Part shown: one piece after another, positions 21,663 through 34,170 of the stretch
Position numbering within the stretch: the first letter of the stretch is position 1
Layout of the letters: each line of letters begins with the position of its first letter
Assembly: GCA_021234155.1 (NCBI GenBank)
Contig: JAJEKV010000331.1
Coordinates: forward strand, 186,001 to 250,000
Direction of reading: 5' to 3'
Source: Isoetes taiwanensis
Taxonomy: Eukaryota > Streptophyta > Lycopodiopsida > Isoetales > Isoetaceae
Length of the DNA: 64,000 nt
The notes under the pieces: model-generated
What the model was told of the DNA's origin: nothing
Seen by the model: the letters and a program-made list of their open reading frames with translations, nothing else
Database searches by the model: none
Program-made: the position numbers and the translations under genes

Positions 21663-24220
21663 ATGGTATTTTTGGCCATGATCACTAAGGCTATCACAAC
21701 ATAAATTGTTTTAGATCAATATAACTCTTAAATTTTTAAGTGCAACCAAAGCCTTTATTTGTTAGAAAGTGACATAGTTCTCACTAGCAACAAGCTTAGG
21801 CTTATCACTAGAGTTATCAGGCGACGGACAAAAAATGGTGCATTTGCACTGTTCACATTAAAATTCATATAAAATCAATGGCTCAAAATTCAATAAAACC
21901 CTTCCTAGAGTTCATATATGGCAATCATATTCCATATAAAAAATATCTAAAAATCTATCTACTTCCATTCTTGGAAGTTATGCTTAGGTGAATCCAAGAG
22001 GGTCATGGCAAGACTACCTTATATTTACATAAGTTAAAACTATCTTAATGAAATGATTTTATTTTTTTATTTTTTTTTCAGTATTTTCTTATTTTTCTAT
22101 GCGAGTTAGAGAGTACAACACAAAAAACTGCACCTCTTTCCAAGGTATGAGAAGGAATAGGGTTCATCGAACATGACAGGGCTGTCTTCTGTGGACCAAT
22201 AACTATTTTAAACTGAAATTAGAGATCTATATTACCAAGGAAGGCTTGCATCCATAAAAAAAATATAGCTCATCATGAAAGATGATCTACATGCACTATT
22301 ATCATACTTAACCTACAATACTTCTGGCAGCAAACATAGTAATAAGTTTATGATAGCAAGAGAAAAGTAGGTTTCTTTGTGTTTTTTGCAATATATGACA
22401 TCAAGAACCTCTATGCAATGTATTATTATATGTGACTTACACTCCGGCAGACATGCAACACCATCTTGACGCTCTGGACTTATTCTGCCAGACGATCTGC
22501 CATGCAAGTCAACTTGAACAAGACTAAGATGGTCCTCATATCATCCTCACATCAGCCATGGGTCTCCTTTCTCAGTTACCGAGGGCAAAATTTGGAAGTG
22601 GCATGACCTACAGGTATTTGGGAGTGGAGTTCCACTCTTTTATTCAGTGGAATGCCTCAATCAACGCAATCACATCTAACTCATCTTCTTCTTGTTGCAT
22701 CTCATATTCCATCATCCTAGCAGTCCTGTTTCTTTGATTCCTTGGTTGCTTCTTGTTTGCCCATTATCCCTCTCTTCCTTCTCTTCCCTTTGTTCTACAA
22801 CTACAAGCTTCTTAGCCTCGCTAACTTGCTTTGCCTCACCCTATCTTTTCATCTCTCTCTCTCATTTGCTTTCCTTCTTTCCTTCTGTAGGTTTTTCTTT
22901 TCAATATGTTGTTATTTCTGAGTCTTTTCTTTATATTTTCTCTCAAATTCTAACCTAGCATTCTATATTTCTTCATGACTAACATATAGCTTATCTTTCA
23001 AAGTATCTGGCATTCTATGCCTCCTTTTCGTTTTTTGCTATCTAAGATCTATTGTAGGACCTGCTGCAGTAAGCAAAGAATGACCTACTATAAGAGCTGG
23101 ATGTTGTTAAAAATGATTAGCTACTAGAGTGCTTATTGTAGCAATTGAAGGCTGACCTATTGTAGAAGTTGGCTGCTGTTCAACATAAGGAGCTACTGAA
23201 GTGGACACTGGAGCATCCAATAAACATGAGCACCCTCATCAACAGTTGGACCCCTTCTGGAAGCATTCCTCTTAGTCTCCAATCTATATGCAACTGGATC
23301 AACCACCATTGCAAAGCTATTAAAAGTTCAAATGCGTTTCTTCTTGAATTCAACACAAATATTGGCTGGTATAATGCCATCTTTCAGTGACATGGAAACT
23401 ATAGTTGCAAAATCTTCCTTGCTAGGCTCTATCAAATATTTGTCATGCATAAATTTAGCTCGATTATTTGTGAAACTCACCTGGCCACATCTAATAATTG
23501 AAGTCTATCTGCTATCTGACATACGGGGAAGTTTCCGGTTAGGTTGAAAATGTTTTGATTTTTTTTATATCGATTTCCTAAGATTTTAGGGAGTTTGGAT
23601 CCCGAAAAAAAAACTCCGATTATCCAAAAATCGACCAACATTTTTGGTTAATTGAGAATTTCTTACGCACATGCATGCCACGACTCTCTCCCTTTTCATG
23701 CACCAGCAGATAGGAGACGGGTTATGCATTTCGATGCAGCAACAACTGGCTCAGGTTACATAGCCTAACTGGCTGGCGAAATATTATGATTTTGGGGGTG
23801 TGTTCATCCGGTGATGGATACTAGCTTTAGTTAATATGGAAAATAATCAGACAAACAAATTGTGTTGGATGATCTAGAAGGGCGGCTCTTCTTCATTTCA
23901 TGCATAGATCTGGCTCCAGAATGCAGATGCGGCTGCTCCCTGGCTTATAGAGCCTAATTTGTTGATCTTTGGAGGCCTTGGCTTTTCTGCAATTTGGGGT
24001 GAAATTTCCCTGGTAGACAAGCGACCTGCTTTAAATGCTCTAAGCAGTACTTTTTCATGCAACGGGAATCAAAGTTCTTTATTATTTAGATCAATAATCT
24101 GCTCTAGCTGCTGCACTAGCATTTATTTTTATCAATTGTATCTGCCATTCTGTTTTTACTTTGTTTATTGACATCTTAAGCATGAAAAAAATGCATGTGT
24201 CCCGGCCGTTTCTTCAATAG
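21663..24220. other. Non-coding stretch, no gene seen
   Basis: AT-rich with a CT-rich segment at 22680-22900. At 23040-23220 GACCTACT/GAGCTACT words with TTGTAG spacing recur, suggesting a short degenerate repeat. I recognise no gene. The segment just before 24221 might contain eroded upstream exons of the carboxypeptidase but I cannot support it. Confidence 0.45.
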
Positions 24221-24690
24221 GAGGTGGAGATTTCATAGAGCTTGGTCCTTTCCATCCAAATGCTTCAGGAACAGGACTTCTTAAGTCTTGGAACAAAGGT
24301 AGCAATAACTCCATATTTTACTTCATGTACTCACAGGAAGGCAGTCTGAATCAACCACATTGAATGCAGTATCAAACCTTCTCTTTCTTGAGATACCTGC
24401 CAGAGTTGGGTGGTCATACTATAACACTTCTACGGATTATGAGAATGTAATCGATGCAGCAACAGGTATGATATAAAGTCTGAGAGGGTTGATTCGTATA
24501 GGCACTGCAATATTTGCTTAAGTTGAACGAAATGTTGTGCATTAAACCAAGGATTTTCTTTGATTGCGTGAGAGATTCACCGGGCTTTTTCTCTTGGGAT
24601 TGTTTTGATAAATTTCCGAGTACCGAATCCAGAGATTTATACATTACTGGGGAGAGTTACGGCAATGGGGATTTACTTGCAGGTGAATCT
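24221..24690 (+). pseudogene. Serine carboxypeptidase-like (SCPL) fragment
   Basis: SCPLs are secreted or vacuolar alpha/beta-hydrolase peptidases and acyltransferases. Three exon-like blocks are visible. 24222-24296: [20 protein letters not shown], ending at a GT donor. About 24367-24467: VSNLLFLEIPARVGWSYYNT then STDYENVIDAAT, ending at GT; the family has ESPAGVGFSYS here. About 24550-24685: CFDKFPSTESRDLYITGESY, the nucleophile region GESYxG with GN replacing AG. There is a stop inside the third block, and the oxyanion WLNGGPGCSS exon, the Asp and the His are missing. Intron remnants show it is a genomic relic, not a retrocopy. Confidence 0.8.
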
Positions 24691-26726
24691 TAGGCTTCCA
24701 GTATAATTTTAAGCTTTGATATTCTTGAAGCAATCCATTTAGATGGAGGTATATTATTAACAATTTATAGTGTTCAAGTCAGCAGGAGCATCATTCTATT
24801 GAGAAGGCAATTACAAATGCATTGTAGTCTCTTGATGCGAGTCTAGGATTAAACAATCCTGACATGTTACTTTAACATGCAATACTGTTGGTGCATATAT
24901 TGTTAGTAATGCATGGAATGCAATTAGGTTGGTCGTATGTTGTTTTTTCAATTACTTATTTAAATGTCCTGATTTTAGATGCTATCTAAGTTTGTGGGAG
25001 CACTATCTTAAATACAACATAGACATGCGTTTCACGTATGTGCAATTTAAGGCAAATTATTTAGAAGATATGCTTTATTGCAATTCAGTATTTAATGCCA
25101 AGATGTTTTTATTCCAGAAAGAGTCTTTTAGGTCTTTACTGCCTCACTGGCTATGTAAAAGTAGTAGTCATGACTAGAATACAAGATGTATGCAGTATGC
25201 AGATGGTAACCAAAGTTGAAAAACCAATTTTTCAATTTGAAAACTGTTAGATGACTAGATGACAAAGTTGCTACAATAAGAAGTATTGTTTTGCCTCATG
25301 ATGATTTGTTTTTTACATTGTGCTTTAGAACCAGTATAGGTGACATCTTAAATAACTGCTTGATTTTAACATTTGGCAGATAACTGCTCTAGCATTCTAT
25401 ATGCATAGTGGAATCCTAAAGGATGCTTTGGGTAGGGCTCTCATCCTTGAATATATGGATAGGCCTTCTATGCTTTTTGCAACTTAGGCAAGGCTTATAC
25501 TGGTTATCTGCAGATGATTTCAAAGATGCAGGGGTTTTAAGGTACAGAGCAACTTGAAATTATTTCAATTTGTGGTGTAGTTATACTGCCCTAACATATT
25601 TTGAAAAACTATATACTTTATAAGACCAAGATGTCTATATGCAAGTCTTTTCGAGTAAGTGGCAGCAGTGCCGGAAATGAATGCACAACATTTTGGGATG
25701 TATGGCAGCTAAGAATCAAGGATCTGATAGAAAGAAAAGTGGACTTCTAAACCCTCTGTGATAGCTGGCATAGATATGCTTTACTTAATAGTGTTCTTTT
25801 CTGTTAATGTTTATTCCTGAACTCCTTGACTTTGTTATTCATTTCAGATCTTTTTATTGGCTACCATGCGATTTATTTGTAGGTACCATGATCTTTGATT
25901 TAAAAGGTGAAGACCCGACATATTGAGAACACTCACAGGTCTTTGGCGGGGTTAGAGGTTTTTCTTTGGCCCTTTCAGTCTATTGTGAAAAGTCATTATT
26001 GGGCATTCGTATTTTCACAACTACCAGTGAAAAGTCATTATTGGGCATACGTGTTTTCACAACTACCATTGCACATGTTGTATGGCCTGTTGTTTTGGTA
26101 TGCACAAGCGCATGGCAGAGGTTTTTGGATTAGAGCATTTTCAATGGCAAGCATGTGGCCCTTGCACAGGAGGTCTGCAAAGAAAGAGATTACTGCTGCT
26201 CATTTTTTGTCAGCACGGGATGAGAATGAATGGAATTTCTGTTATTCAGCATTTGAAAATGTTCTTTAAGATGTTAGTAATAACTCCTTTCTTCCTTGCA
26301 AAACATATCAAGGCTATGTAATTGCAAAACATATCAACTCTATGTACTTAATAATAGCTCTCAATAGAGTTATTTGTTTGTTCTAAATACTGAATCACAG
26401 ATGGCTGCATTAATAAATATAAATCTATCACTGTGAACAAGCTTTCACATTTTAGCTCAACAAAAGGACGTGTGAAGTTTCTTTATAGAATCGTTCAAGG
26501 CAAGTGGTTGTGTTCTTTTTATTGGCACAATTGCATAAGCATTTTGCTATGGTGCTTCTCTGCATTGGTGTAGAACAAAATATTCTCTATATTAATGTTC
26601 CTTATGTTTTAGGCACAGCCAGGCTTACAACCTTGACATTATAGACTCCAAATACAACCTTGAGACAAAATGCTTAAACAATAGAGATAAAGAATCTCTA
26701 ACTTCTAACCCATTTAAATTTCAAAA
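24691..26726. other. Non-coding stretch with a 42-bp tandem duplication
   Basis: No recognisable gene. A clean tandem duplication with 42-base period occupies 25985-26068 (GTGAAAAGTCATTATTGGGC starts each unit). It keeps a 120-codon frame open (25907-26269), but that frame resembles nothing I know. Confidence 0.5.
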
Positions 26727-27253
26727 CCATCTCTGCATACATATAAATGAACCATGTGAGCACATCTACACACCAATACTGAATAACGCGGGTCCAAGCT
26801 AAACCCCGGATGTATTTGAACCACCTCTTCAAATTGTTATTAATGGTTAATTTGCTTTACTACCCTCCTTATTCCCATTTTCAAAATATCTTTCTAATAG
26901 TCTTCGTCCTATATCATTATCCTTAGGCGACATAGAGGACAAACTATCTGATGCAATTATCAAGTAGATCCAGTATGAGTATTTGTACTTGGTCCAATAT
27001 AGCATAATCATGTTTAAAGTCCTAAATACCACACATAGGGAGGGGCTTCTTCCCGCTTGGTTTGGCCAATTTGGCGTTGCTTTCTTACTATCCTTTTCCG
27101 ACCTTTAGCCTTCATCCCCGCGACCTTCGCCCCCGCGATTCTAGTTTGTTAAGGAAGTTCTTTGGTATTCGCCGGTTTGTTGGTTTCATGCAGTCCCATT
27201 CTAGAATAGCATAATCATGTTTAAAGTCCTAAATACCACACATATAAAATCCA
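26727..27253 (+). repeat. Left half of a repeat split by Helitron A2
   Basis: From about 26727 to 27253 the sequence matches 49908-50228 closely (ACCATCTCT...GCATACATATAAATGAACC through TAAAATCCA). The match stops at 27253 exactly where the TC of Helitron A2 begins. The matching copy continues TATATTGAACTTTG, which is found here only after the CTAG at 49228. This copy also contains a 169-base insertion flanked by 38-base direct repeats (27000-27037 and 27207-27244). Confidence 0.8.
27038..27206. repeat. 169-bp insert between 38-bp direct repeats
   Basis: The 38 bases at 27000-27037 (starting TAGCATAATCATGTTTAAAG) are repeated exactly at 27207-27244. The matching uninterrupted copy at about 50185-50222 has them once. 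The intervening 169 bases are GC-rich and unrelated to surroundings. The duplication is long for a transposon target site, so repair-mediated insertion is another explanation. Confidence 0.7.
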
Positions 27254-27331
27254 TCTTCTTTTTTATTTTGGGAGCATGTTGGGTTCCGTGCCAAGGGAAC
27301 GCCGCATCTTACGCCGCATGCGGCGTTCCCT
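27254..27331 (+). repeat. Family A 5' terminus of A2
   Basis: It matches 750-826 base for base over the first 17 positions. The 38-base palindrome is also identical, at 27294-27331; about 20 bases between the two differ in places. A weaker echo of the palindrome region (GGGTGCGAGACC...GTTCCCTCTCCC) lies at about 27831-27886. Confidence 0.75.
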
Positions 27332-30300
27332 CTCCCGCCAAGGGTTTTTTTTTTTTTATGCCTATGCCCTTTTCGTCCCAGACCGGTCTTCCTCCCACAT
27401 TGGTTCAAATTCCAGAGGGAAAGAAGCGGCATAGGGAGGCGATGGTCCTGCTTCTCTTCTGAAATGGTGTTCTCGCGTCCGAGATGGGGAGCCAACATTT
27501 TTTCTTCTTCGACCCCATTCAAGGTACCTCTTTCACGCTGCCATTTCTTCTCCATCCAGATTCAACTAGGAAATTGCTGAATGAAAACAAAGAACGTTGC
27601 CACATAGATGTCGCCCTTGAAAAGGCTTTTGGCGTTATGGACCTTCATAGTTGAAGAGGAGGTTGCAATGCTTGGGAATCGCTCTTGGCCGTTCTTTGCT
27701 TTGGCACTTGGCAACAACAGACGATCATGCAATCCTTGCCATTTTCTATTTCCTCAATTTATATTGAGCAGTGCATCATTTCCTTGATGCAATTTTGCCA
27801 TCTTACTATTAAAAAGAGGGGATTGGGTTGGGTGCGAGACCTCGCATGTGCGGATGCATGCAGAGTTCCCTCTCCCTTTATGGGCTGCTCTTGCTTGGGA
27901 CATAGGTTGGCAAGCATTGATTACCAAAGATCCCCATCTCCAAAGTTTGCATACAATTTCGTTCGAGCATAGGTAGCGAGCGGTAAGTAAGGCGATTAAT
28001 GGAGCGAGGTAGCAAATTGCAAATGATTTGGCGTGATCCGAAAATGAAGGCGGACTCTAATTCTAGATTTTATAGACACTTTTCACAGTTCAAACCAACT
28101 GTGCAAGGTAAGGGTTTAACCGATTTGAAGAAGTGTAGATATCGATGCAATTTTTGGTATTCTAGATAATGTGAGCTTTTGCGATCGTGAGAGGTAATAT
28201 GGAACATGGAGATTTGTAGTGCCCGTGTCGGGGTTAAGGATTGCTCATTGACTTCATGCCGGTTTTGCTTTTGTTTTTTAGATAGTTTTGTCTTTTGCAA
28301 GCCTTGTCTGACAGGTGGGTCATTGGCTGAAGAAAGTTTGGGAAGAACAACCAAAATCTACATATTTATTTTGACATTTGCCGGAGTTTTACAAATGCCT
28401 TTCCTTACACCTTGCAAGTCGATTTTACTTACTTGGTTTGGTGGTATAGATTCCGCCTATGCAATACTTGCTTGCCTTTGTAGACCATTACATGGCAATG
28501 TCTTCATTTTCGCGGAACATCAATGTTGCGGGGAACCTCTCATAACAAAAAGGAAGCCCTTTTAATGGACCAATAAAGTTTTTTTTTCATGGGTTGCTTC
28601 TCCTCCGCCGCGTTGAAAACTTACTCGAAAAAGATATTTTCACCAACCGGCCTCTTCTATGCTTAAACTCGGATTACTATTTCAAATATTTTTCAGATTG
28701 TATTGATGCTGCACACTCATGGCACAGCTACTTCCTGACTTTCTTTCCACCGCCCGCCTTTTCCTTCCAGCGATGGACTAGAGGTTTGTCCAAATTGTTG
28801 ATGGAATGGGTCATGCCGCAATCTAAGTCCAGATTTTTGATACATATGTATAAATAATTATGTTGTATTTAGCTACGATTCCCATTTAGTTTGCAAAGTG
28901 AGAAGGCTTTGATTCTTATTCATCTTTATTTTTAAAGCATATTGGGAGAATCGTCCGCATATTTTTTTAAGAGGTAAAATGTGTTTGATCTTTTTATCAA
29001 CTAAGTGTTATCTGAAAATGTTATTCGCCGAAATATCCGTGATTAAAGTATTGGCATTTAGGTTTTTGAGAAGGATTTTAAAACCTATATGCATTTATTG
29101 AGGAGTGTACTACAATAACCATTCCGCCATCACATGATTTTTCTTTGTAAAAGAGTTAAGAGTTTTTGTTGAATGGTTACAATGATGTTCCGTTGGATTT
29201 ACGGTTGCAGTTGATTAGGGTTCTGTTATTGTTCCGCTAATCCTTCTCCTTTTGTCCCTCTCTTGCTGGCATTTGCAGGGTATTGGTGTTGAAGAAATAA
29301 AGCGTCTTCACTTCTAGCTCCATAACAGCTCCAAATTGGGATGCAAATAGCTGAAAATGCAGCTCAGACCTTAAAGACTCACAGTCCATTGATCCCATGT
29401 GAAGTTTTACAGTAAGAGAAAGTTTTTTATATGCTCCTATTCATTTACATGCGATAGCATTGCTTTTGCCCTACATTAAATGTTCAATAGGTATTTTGTA
29501 ATTAGTAGTTGCGCCTCTAATTTATGTAGTATTGTATTTAATTCTGAAATGATTCCAAAGTACGAATTTATGCCAGAGCACTTAAAAGCATCAGAGAAAG
29601 GGGTAGCTTTGCCATTTGCCTTACTTTGGATGTTTGATAGGTATTTCGTAGCTACATCTTTAATTTATGTAGTATTCTATTTAGTTTCAAAATTATTGCA
29701 AAGCACGAATATATGCCAGAGCAGTTAAAAGCATCAGAAAAAGCTGGTGCCACAGCTACTATTCATGGGGTTATTCTGTCTTTGTGAAGTATTTAGACTT
29801 GCTAAGACTTCTATCTTAGAGTGCCTGCTATACATGCAAAGAAACTATTACCGTTTATGTAGACAAATTCTATAGCCCGGATCAAGATCTGCGGACAAGG
29901 TCTTCATAATAATGGGCGGGTCTTAGTATGCCGAAGTACTTACTTCGCAATTTCATTATTTGATGGATATGTCAGAGGGTAAGCTGTGATTTATCACAGA
30001 GAGTAGCTAGCTCTTTCTTTAAGAAAGTTATGAAAAGGAAGCTATTTAGCAACATGATAACTTTGATCCAGGACATTTGTTCCATGGTGGCCACATGCAT
30101 TTGAAGATGGGTCTATCTCCTCCTCTGAATAGCCAGTATATAAATCTATGCTTCGCTTTTCAAGCTGCTTAAATGGAGAAATAGATTTATAGCGGGAGCT
30201 GCAACCTAAAGAAAGCACGTGGACTTCGCTTCGAGCTTTTCCTTTTCTACTCAATAGAAATTCTCCAAATAGGACAATCCCAAGTCTTCTCGCTTGATTT

Positions 30301-33300
30301 CCTACAAGCGACTATATGTTTACACTACTATGATTTATTTTCAAAGAAAGATGTCATGCATGTGGTCATAATGTTGAAACTACGATCTATATATTATGGC
30401 TTCCTACAAGAGAAATAGTTTTTGGATCATCACCGTGAGTTATCTTTGCCACCTTTTGTATTTACAATAGAATAATGGGCATGACTCAAGTGGAACCATC
30501 CTCTTTGAAGATAGTAGGGAACAACGGAGTTGAAGTCTTTAAGTTTAGAAAACCTTGGAAATAGGTCCAAACAAGGGACTTGAACGATATTTGTTTTTAG
30601 TTGTACCGGAAGTGTTGTTTTATGCCAAAAACAACACCAAAATGGCCCCAAAAATCCACGCGGGCCCGTTTATCGGATTTGCACAAAGAGTGGTTTTTGG
30701 CGTAAATTTTCCACGGTGGTCTTTTGGCGTAAAAAATCCACGCGTAGGAAAAATTGACATAGTTTTTGTGATTTTTTGTCAACGTGTATTTTTTTCCTTC
30801 ACTGTTGTTTTTTGATGGAACCATTCATTGTTTATCTTCAAAATTACATGTGTGGGTCTCGATATTACCACACGTGAAAAGCTAGATTACAACGTGAAAG
30901 TAAGATTGTTTTTAAAAATAGTTACATGTTATTTAACAGAGTACCACATGTGTTACTAAAATCTTGCTATTGTTTTTTATGCTATATTGAATTTTTAAAA
31001 TATGTATTATATATAGCTATTAGAAAGTAGACACGTTATTTTCTTAAATTAGCTGTTGTTTCCAAGTGTTGTTTTTGCAAGTAAATGAAAAAAAATATTC
31101 GTGGACTTTTTTGAATTTACAAAAATAACATGTTTGGTCCACTAATCAAATACTGACACGTGGCACTCATATTTAAAAAAAACCCACTTTTAGACATCTT
31201 TGTAACTAATCAAATATTGACACGTGGCACTCATCTTTAAAAAAAAAACCACTTTTATTTTTTTGTTTTTTGGCTATTGATAATTTCAATCTACATCTTT
31301 TGAAAACACAATCTTACTAAAAGGAAAAATACATCATTTACGAAAATATGGAGCAAGAATCTTTTGAATGCAAATAAAATGAATACAAACTCAAGATTAT
31401 CAAATTATGATTTGAATTCGTTACAAATCTCCCTTGAAAATGCCAAAGGTTTATTCTAGGCAACGCTTACACCTCCAAATATAATAGGCACCTTCAATAA
31501 TCTATCAAAGTTTATCAATGCACTGTTCACTGCACTGTAGCTCAAAAACAACAATGAATAGAATTAGATCCCAACAGCTCGAGCACATTTCAAACTTGAT
31601 GACCATGTTCCCAAGCTGTATATGTCTTCAATCCGGCCATCTCTAACTTCATTTTCTTATTTTTCTGACTCCTATTGAGTTCTAACAGTAGGCATGAAGC
31701 TTAAGCAAGATCTCCCATATAAAGACTGTTGCAGCCCTGATAAGAAAAGGATGAACCCTGCAAAAAGGATGAACTGTGCAGCAACAAACACAAATCAGCG
31801 AGAAGGAGAAAAGAAAGACCAAGCTTCATCTACCAAGCTGCATTACTTGTGTGCCACAGTCGTATAGTCCTTTGTCACAGTTAGAGAAGCTGCATGTTCA
31901 TTTGTCCGCAGTGCTTCTGTGTAAAAAACAACGAAAACAGTAAGAACTCATGCAAAATCATGTCAGAAGCAAAGTTAGAAACAACCGCAGTGCTTTATGG
32001 ATGCAATTTTGAGGATGAGCTTGCAACTACTTCATTTTGTCAGAACTCAGCTCCTTTATATGATACTTCTGCATCTTCAATGTGGTTTTCTCCAAACATG
32101 CTGCATAACATTATTTGCAGAAATCAGACTATGCAAATTGAGCTCGTAGCATACAATATTTCAAAATTGCTAAAGTGCAGCTGGAAGAGGATCACATTTT
32201 CAAATTCAAGTCTTGTTCAGTTACATGGCAAAGGGACGATTTAGAACCTCGGCTATGGAATCAAAACATGCTGACTAATCTACAGCATATAATATAGGCC
32301 CAAATCAGCAGAGACATAAGAACCCTACCAGCCGAAGCCAACATCTTCAGTTGCTGCCAGTGGTGCTTGCAAATCCGGCCAGCCCCTGCCCTTGAAAGAA
32401 ACAAATCTCTAAATGGTCATGCCAGAAGAAGACTTTCTTCCGTAATAGGGACGATGGACTCGCCATATTCAAAAACAAGCAAGGCCATTAAGGCCAACCC
32501 TCGCCATAACCAAAAGAAAACGAAGAGGTCGCCAGAGCTAGCGGAAGGGAAAGGAGGAAAAGAAAGAAGTCGCCATAGCCTGAAGGAAAAGAATGCCATA
32601 AGGAAAAGATGTCACCGTAGCCGGAGGGAGATGTTTAGCGCACGACCAAGGCGGGAAAAGTGGGGACAAATAGGGTCATACTACAAGGATCACAATCCGA
32701 ACCGTTCATCTGCATGAAATCTGGTCCGTTCATTTTGACTAAAAAAAAACCTATGCTACAAATTATTTTCAACTTGTTAAACCATTAAGGTTTGTATAGA
32801 GGATTGAAGGATAAAATTGATCTGAATAAGTCGTGTTAGTCAGACCTGCCGATTTGAAGCAGAAGGAGCTACACTGGCAGAAATGCAAAGAGATATGAAG
32901 AAAATTGCCAGAAGCCGCCATTGTTTTTCCTTGTCGCCTTGCTAAGCAAATCTCGTTCTGATCTAGGAACAAATCTGGCTGCAACCATGTGAACAGAAGT
33001 GTCAACCACTTTTGGGGCTTTTCACAGATCTGTTGCTTATTGCTTCCTTTTCTTGGGCTTAGACTTGCCTAAGCACAGCCAGAGCACAAAATGGTTGGAG
33101 GCATGTAGGCATTCTTTTCTAGGCTGACATGCAAGAGATAAGGGCATGCATCGTTGGAGCGCCATAGCCGGAGCTGAGAAATCGTCGGTAGCTGAGCGCC
33201 AATGCAGAGTAGTCAAAACAAAGGCAAAGGCGGAAAACGGATGGGCCAGTAGAATGAGAGGACTTGGATCGAAATCCAAGCCATTCATGTTGGCCCATCT

Positions 33301-33363
33301 CGGTCGTTGATGAGATGCATACTTATAAAAATAAAATATAGTTGTTAGAGATTCCCATAAATC
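27332..33363. other. A2 interior, no gene recognised
   Basis: Six kb without a recognisable gene. Frames up to 119 codons (e.g. 28206-28565, 31894-32244, 32367-32717) lack known motifs. Local duplications are seen at 29518-29735 (about 150-base period; ATATGCCAGAGCAxTTAAAA words) and at 31140-31258. The 29870-30300 segment has words typical of plant organelle DNA (see findings). Confidence 0.45.
31140..31258. repeat. Tandem repeat containing GACACGTGGCAC
   Basis: Two copies of a roughly 65-base unit: CTAATCAAATAxTGACACGT followed by GGCACTCAT, an A-run and CCACTTTTA. Each contains CACGTGGC, a G-box/ABRE core in plant promoters. No adjacent gene is visible, so regulation is not inferred. Confidence 0.7.
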
Positions 33364-34170
33364 TAATGTGGTTGTCACATTAGTTTGCAGTTTAAAAGTT
33401 CTTGCCAACATGGAAATAAAGGGTCGAGAGATACAAACTGGAATTGCTCATAAAGGCCCTAAAGAGAACCTTATATTGGTCGGATTTTTGTTGACATATA
33501 TGCCAAGTGTGGTTCACTTACAAAAGCTGAAACCAATTTTAGCAAGCTGCATGATCGAAATGTAGTCTGTTGGACTGTACTTATTTCATGATATGTTGAC
33601 TATGGATTTGGTCAAAAAGCACTTCAGTGTTTGGATCAAATGCAGTTAGAAGGTATTGCTCCTGATACTGTTATATTTACATGTTATTTGAAAGCTTGCA
33701 GTGGCAAAGCTATAGACAGGGGTAGAGAAATACATAATGAGGTTTTGCAGCAAGGACTTGAAAAAAGTTGTTATTCTTGGCATTTTGATAGACATGTATG
33801 TTAAATGTGGCACACTTGTAGAGGCTTGTAAAACTTTTAACAACCTAGCAGCTCAAGAGGTGTAGTATCTGGGAATTCGCTAATGTCAGGACATGGAGAA
33901 GATGGTTTTGCCTAGGTAGCCATCAAATTATTTGAAGAGATGAACCTAGGACTAGCATATTCAAATTTTGTCACATTTATTTGCAGTTTGAAATGTTGTC
34001 GAAACGCAAGGGCCATAGCCAAGGGCCAGGCAATACATGATGAGATTGCCCTTGAAGTACTTAAGGAAGATCTTTGTGTTGCAAATGGTTTAAATTAACA
34101 TGTGTGTGAAATGCAACTCTCTTGGAGAGGCTCAGGAAGTCTTTGACAAGGAATGCAATAATGGCAGGAG
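33364..34170 (+). pseudogene. Pentatricopeptide repeat (PPR) protein fragment
   Basis: PPR proteins bind organellar RNA through 35-residue helical-hairpin repeats. Pieces of several repeats are visible: VLANMEIKGREIQTGIAHKG, LHDRNVVCWTVLIS, YGFGQKALQCLDQMQLEGIA with PDTVIFTCYLKACS, IDRGREIHNEVLQQGLEK, LIDMYVKCGTLVEACKTFNN, AIKLFEEMNLGLAYSNFVTF, AIAKGQAIHDEIA and NSLGEAQEVFDK. Phrases such as GREIH and VTFICSLK are typical of P/PLS-class proteins of ferns, lycophytes and mosses. At least five frameshifts or stops interrupt it and both ends are missing. It lies in A2, shortly before nested Helitron B1. Confidence 0.85.

Noticed and set aside
25907-26269. 120-codon plus-strand frame as a gene
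   Set aside because: Kept open by a 42-base tandem duplication (a multiple of three). No homology or coding signature beyond that.
27390-27430. tRNA-like TTCAAATTCC
   Set aside because: The words resemble a T-arm but no acceptor, D or anticodon stems can be drawn around it.
32367-32717. 116-codon Lys/Arg/Ser-rich frame
   Set aside because: Basic low-complexity composition with no recognisable domain and poor flanking signals. Also readable in another frame on the minus strand.
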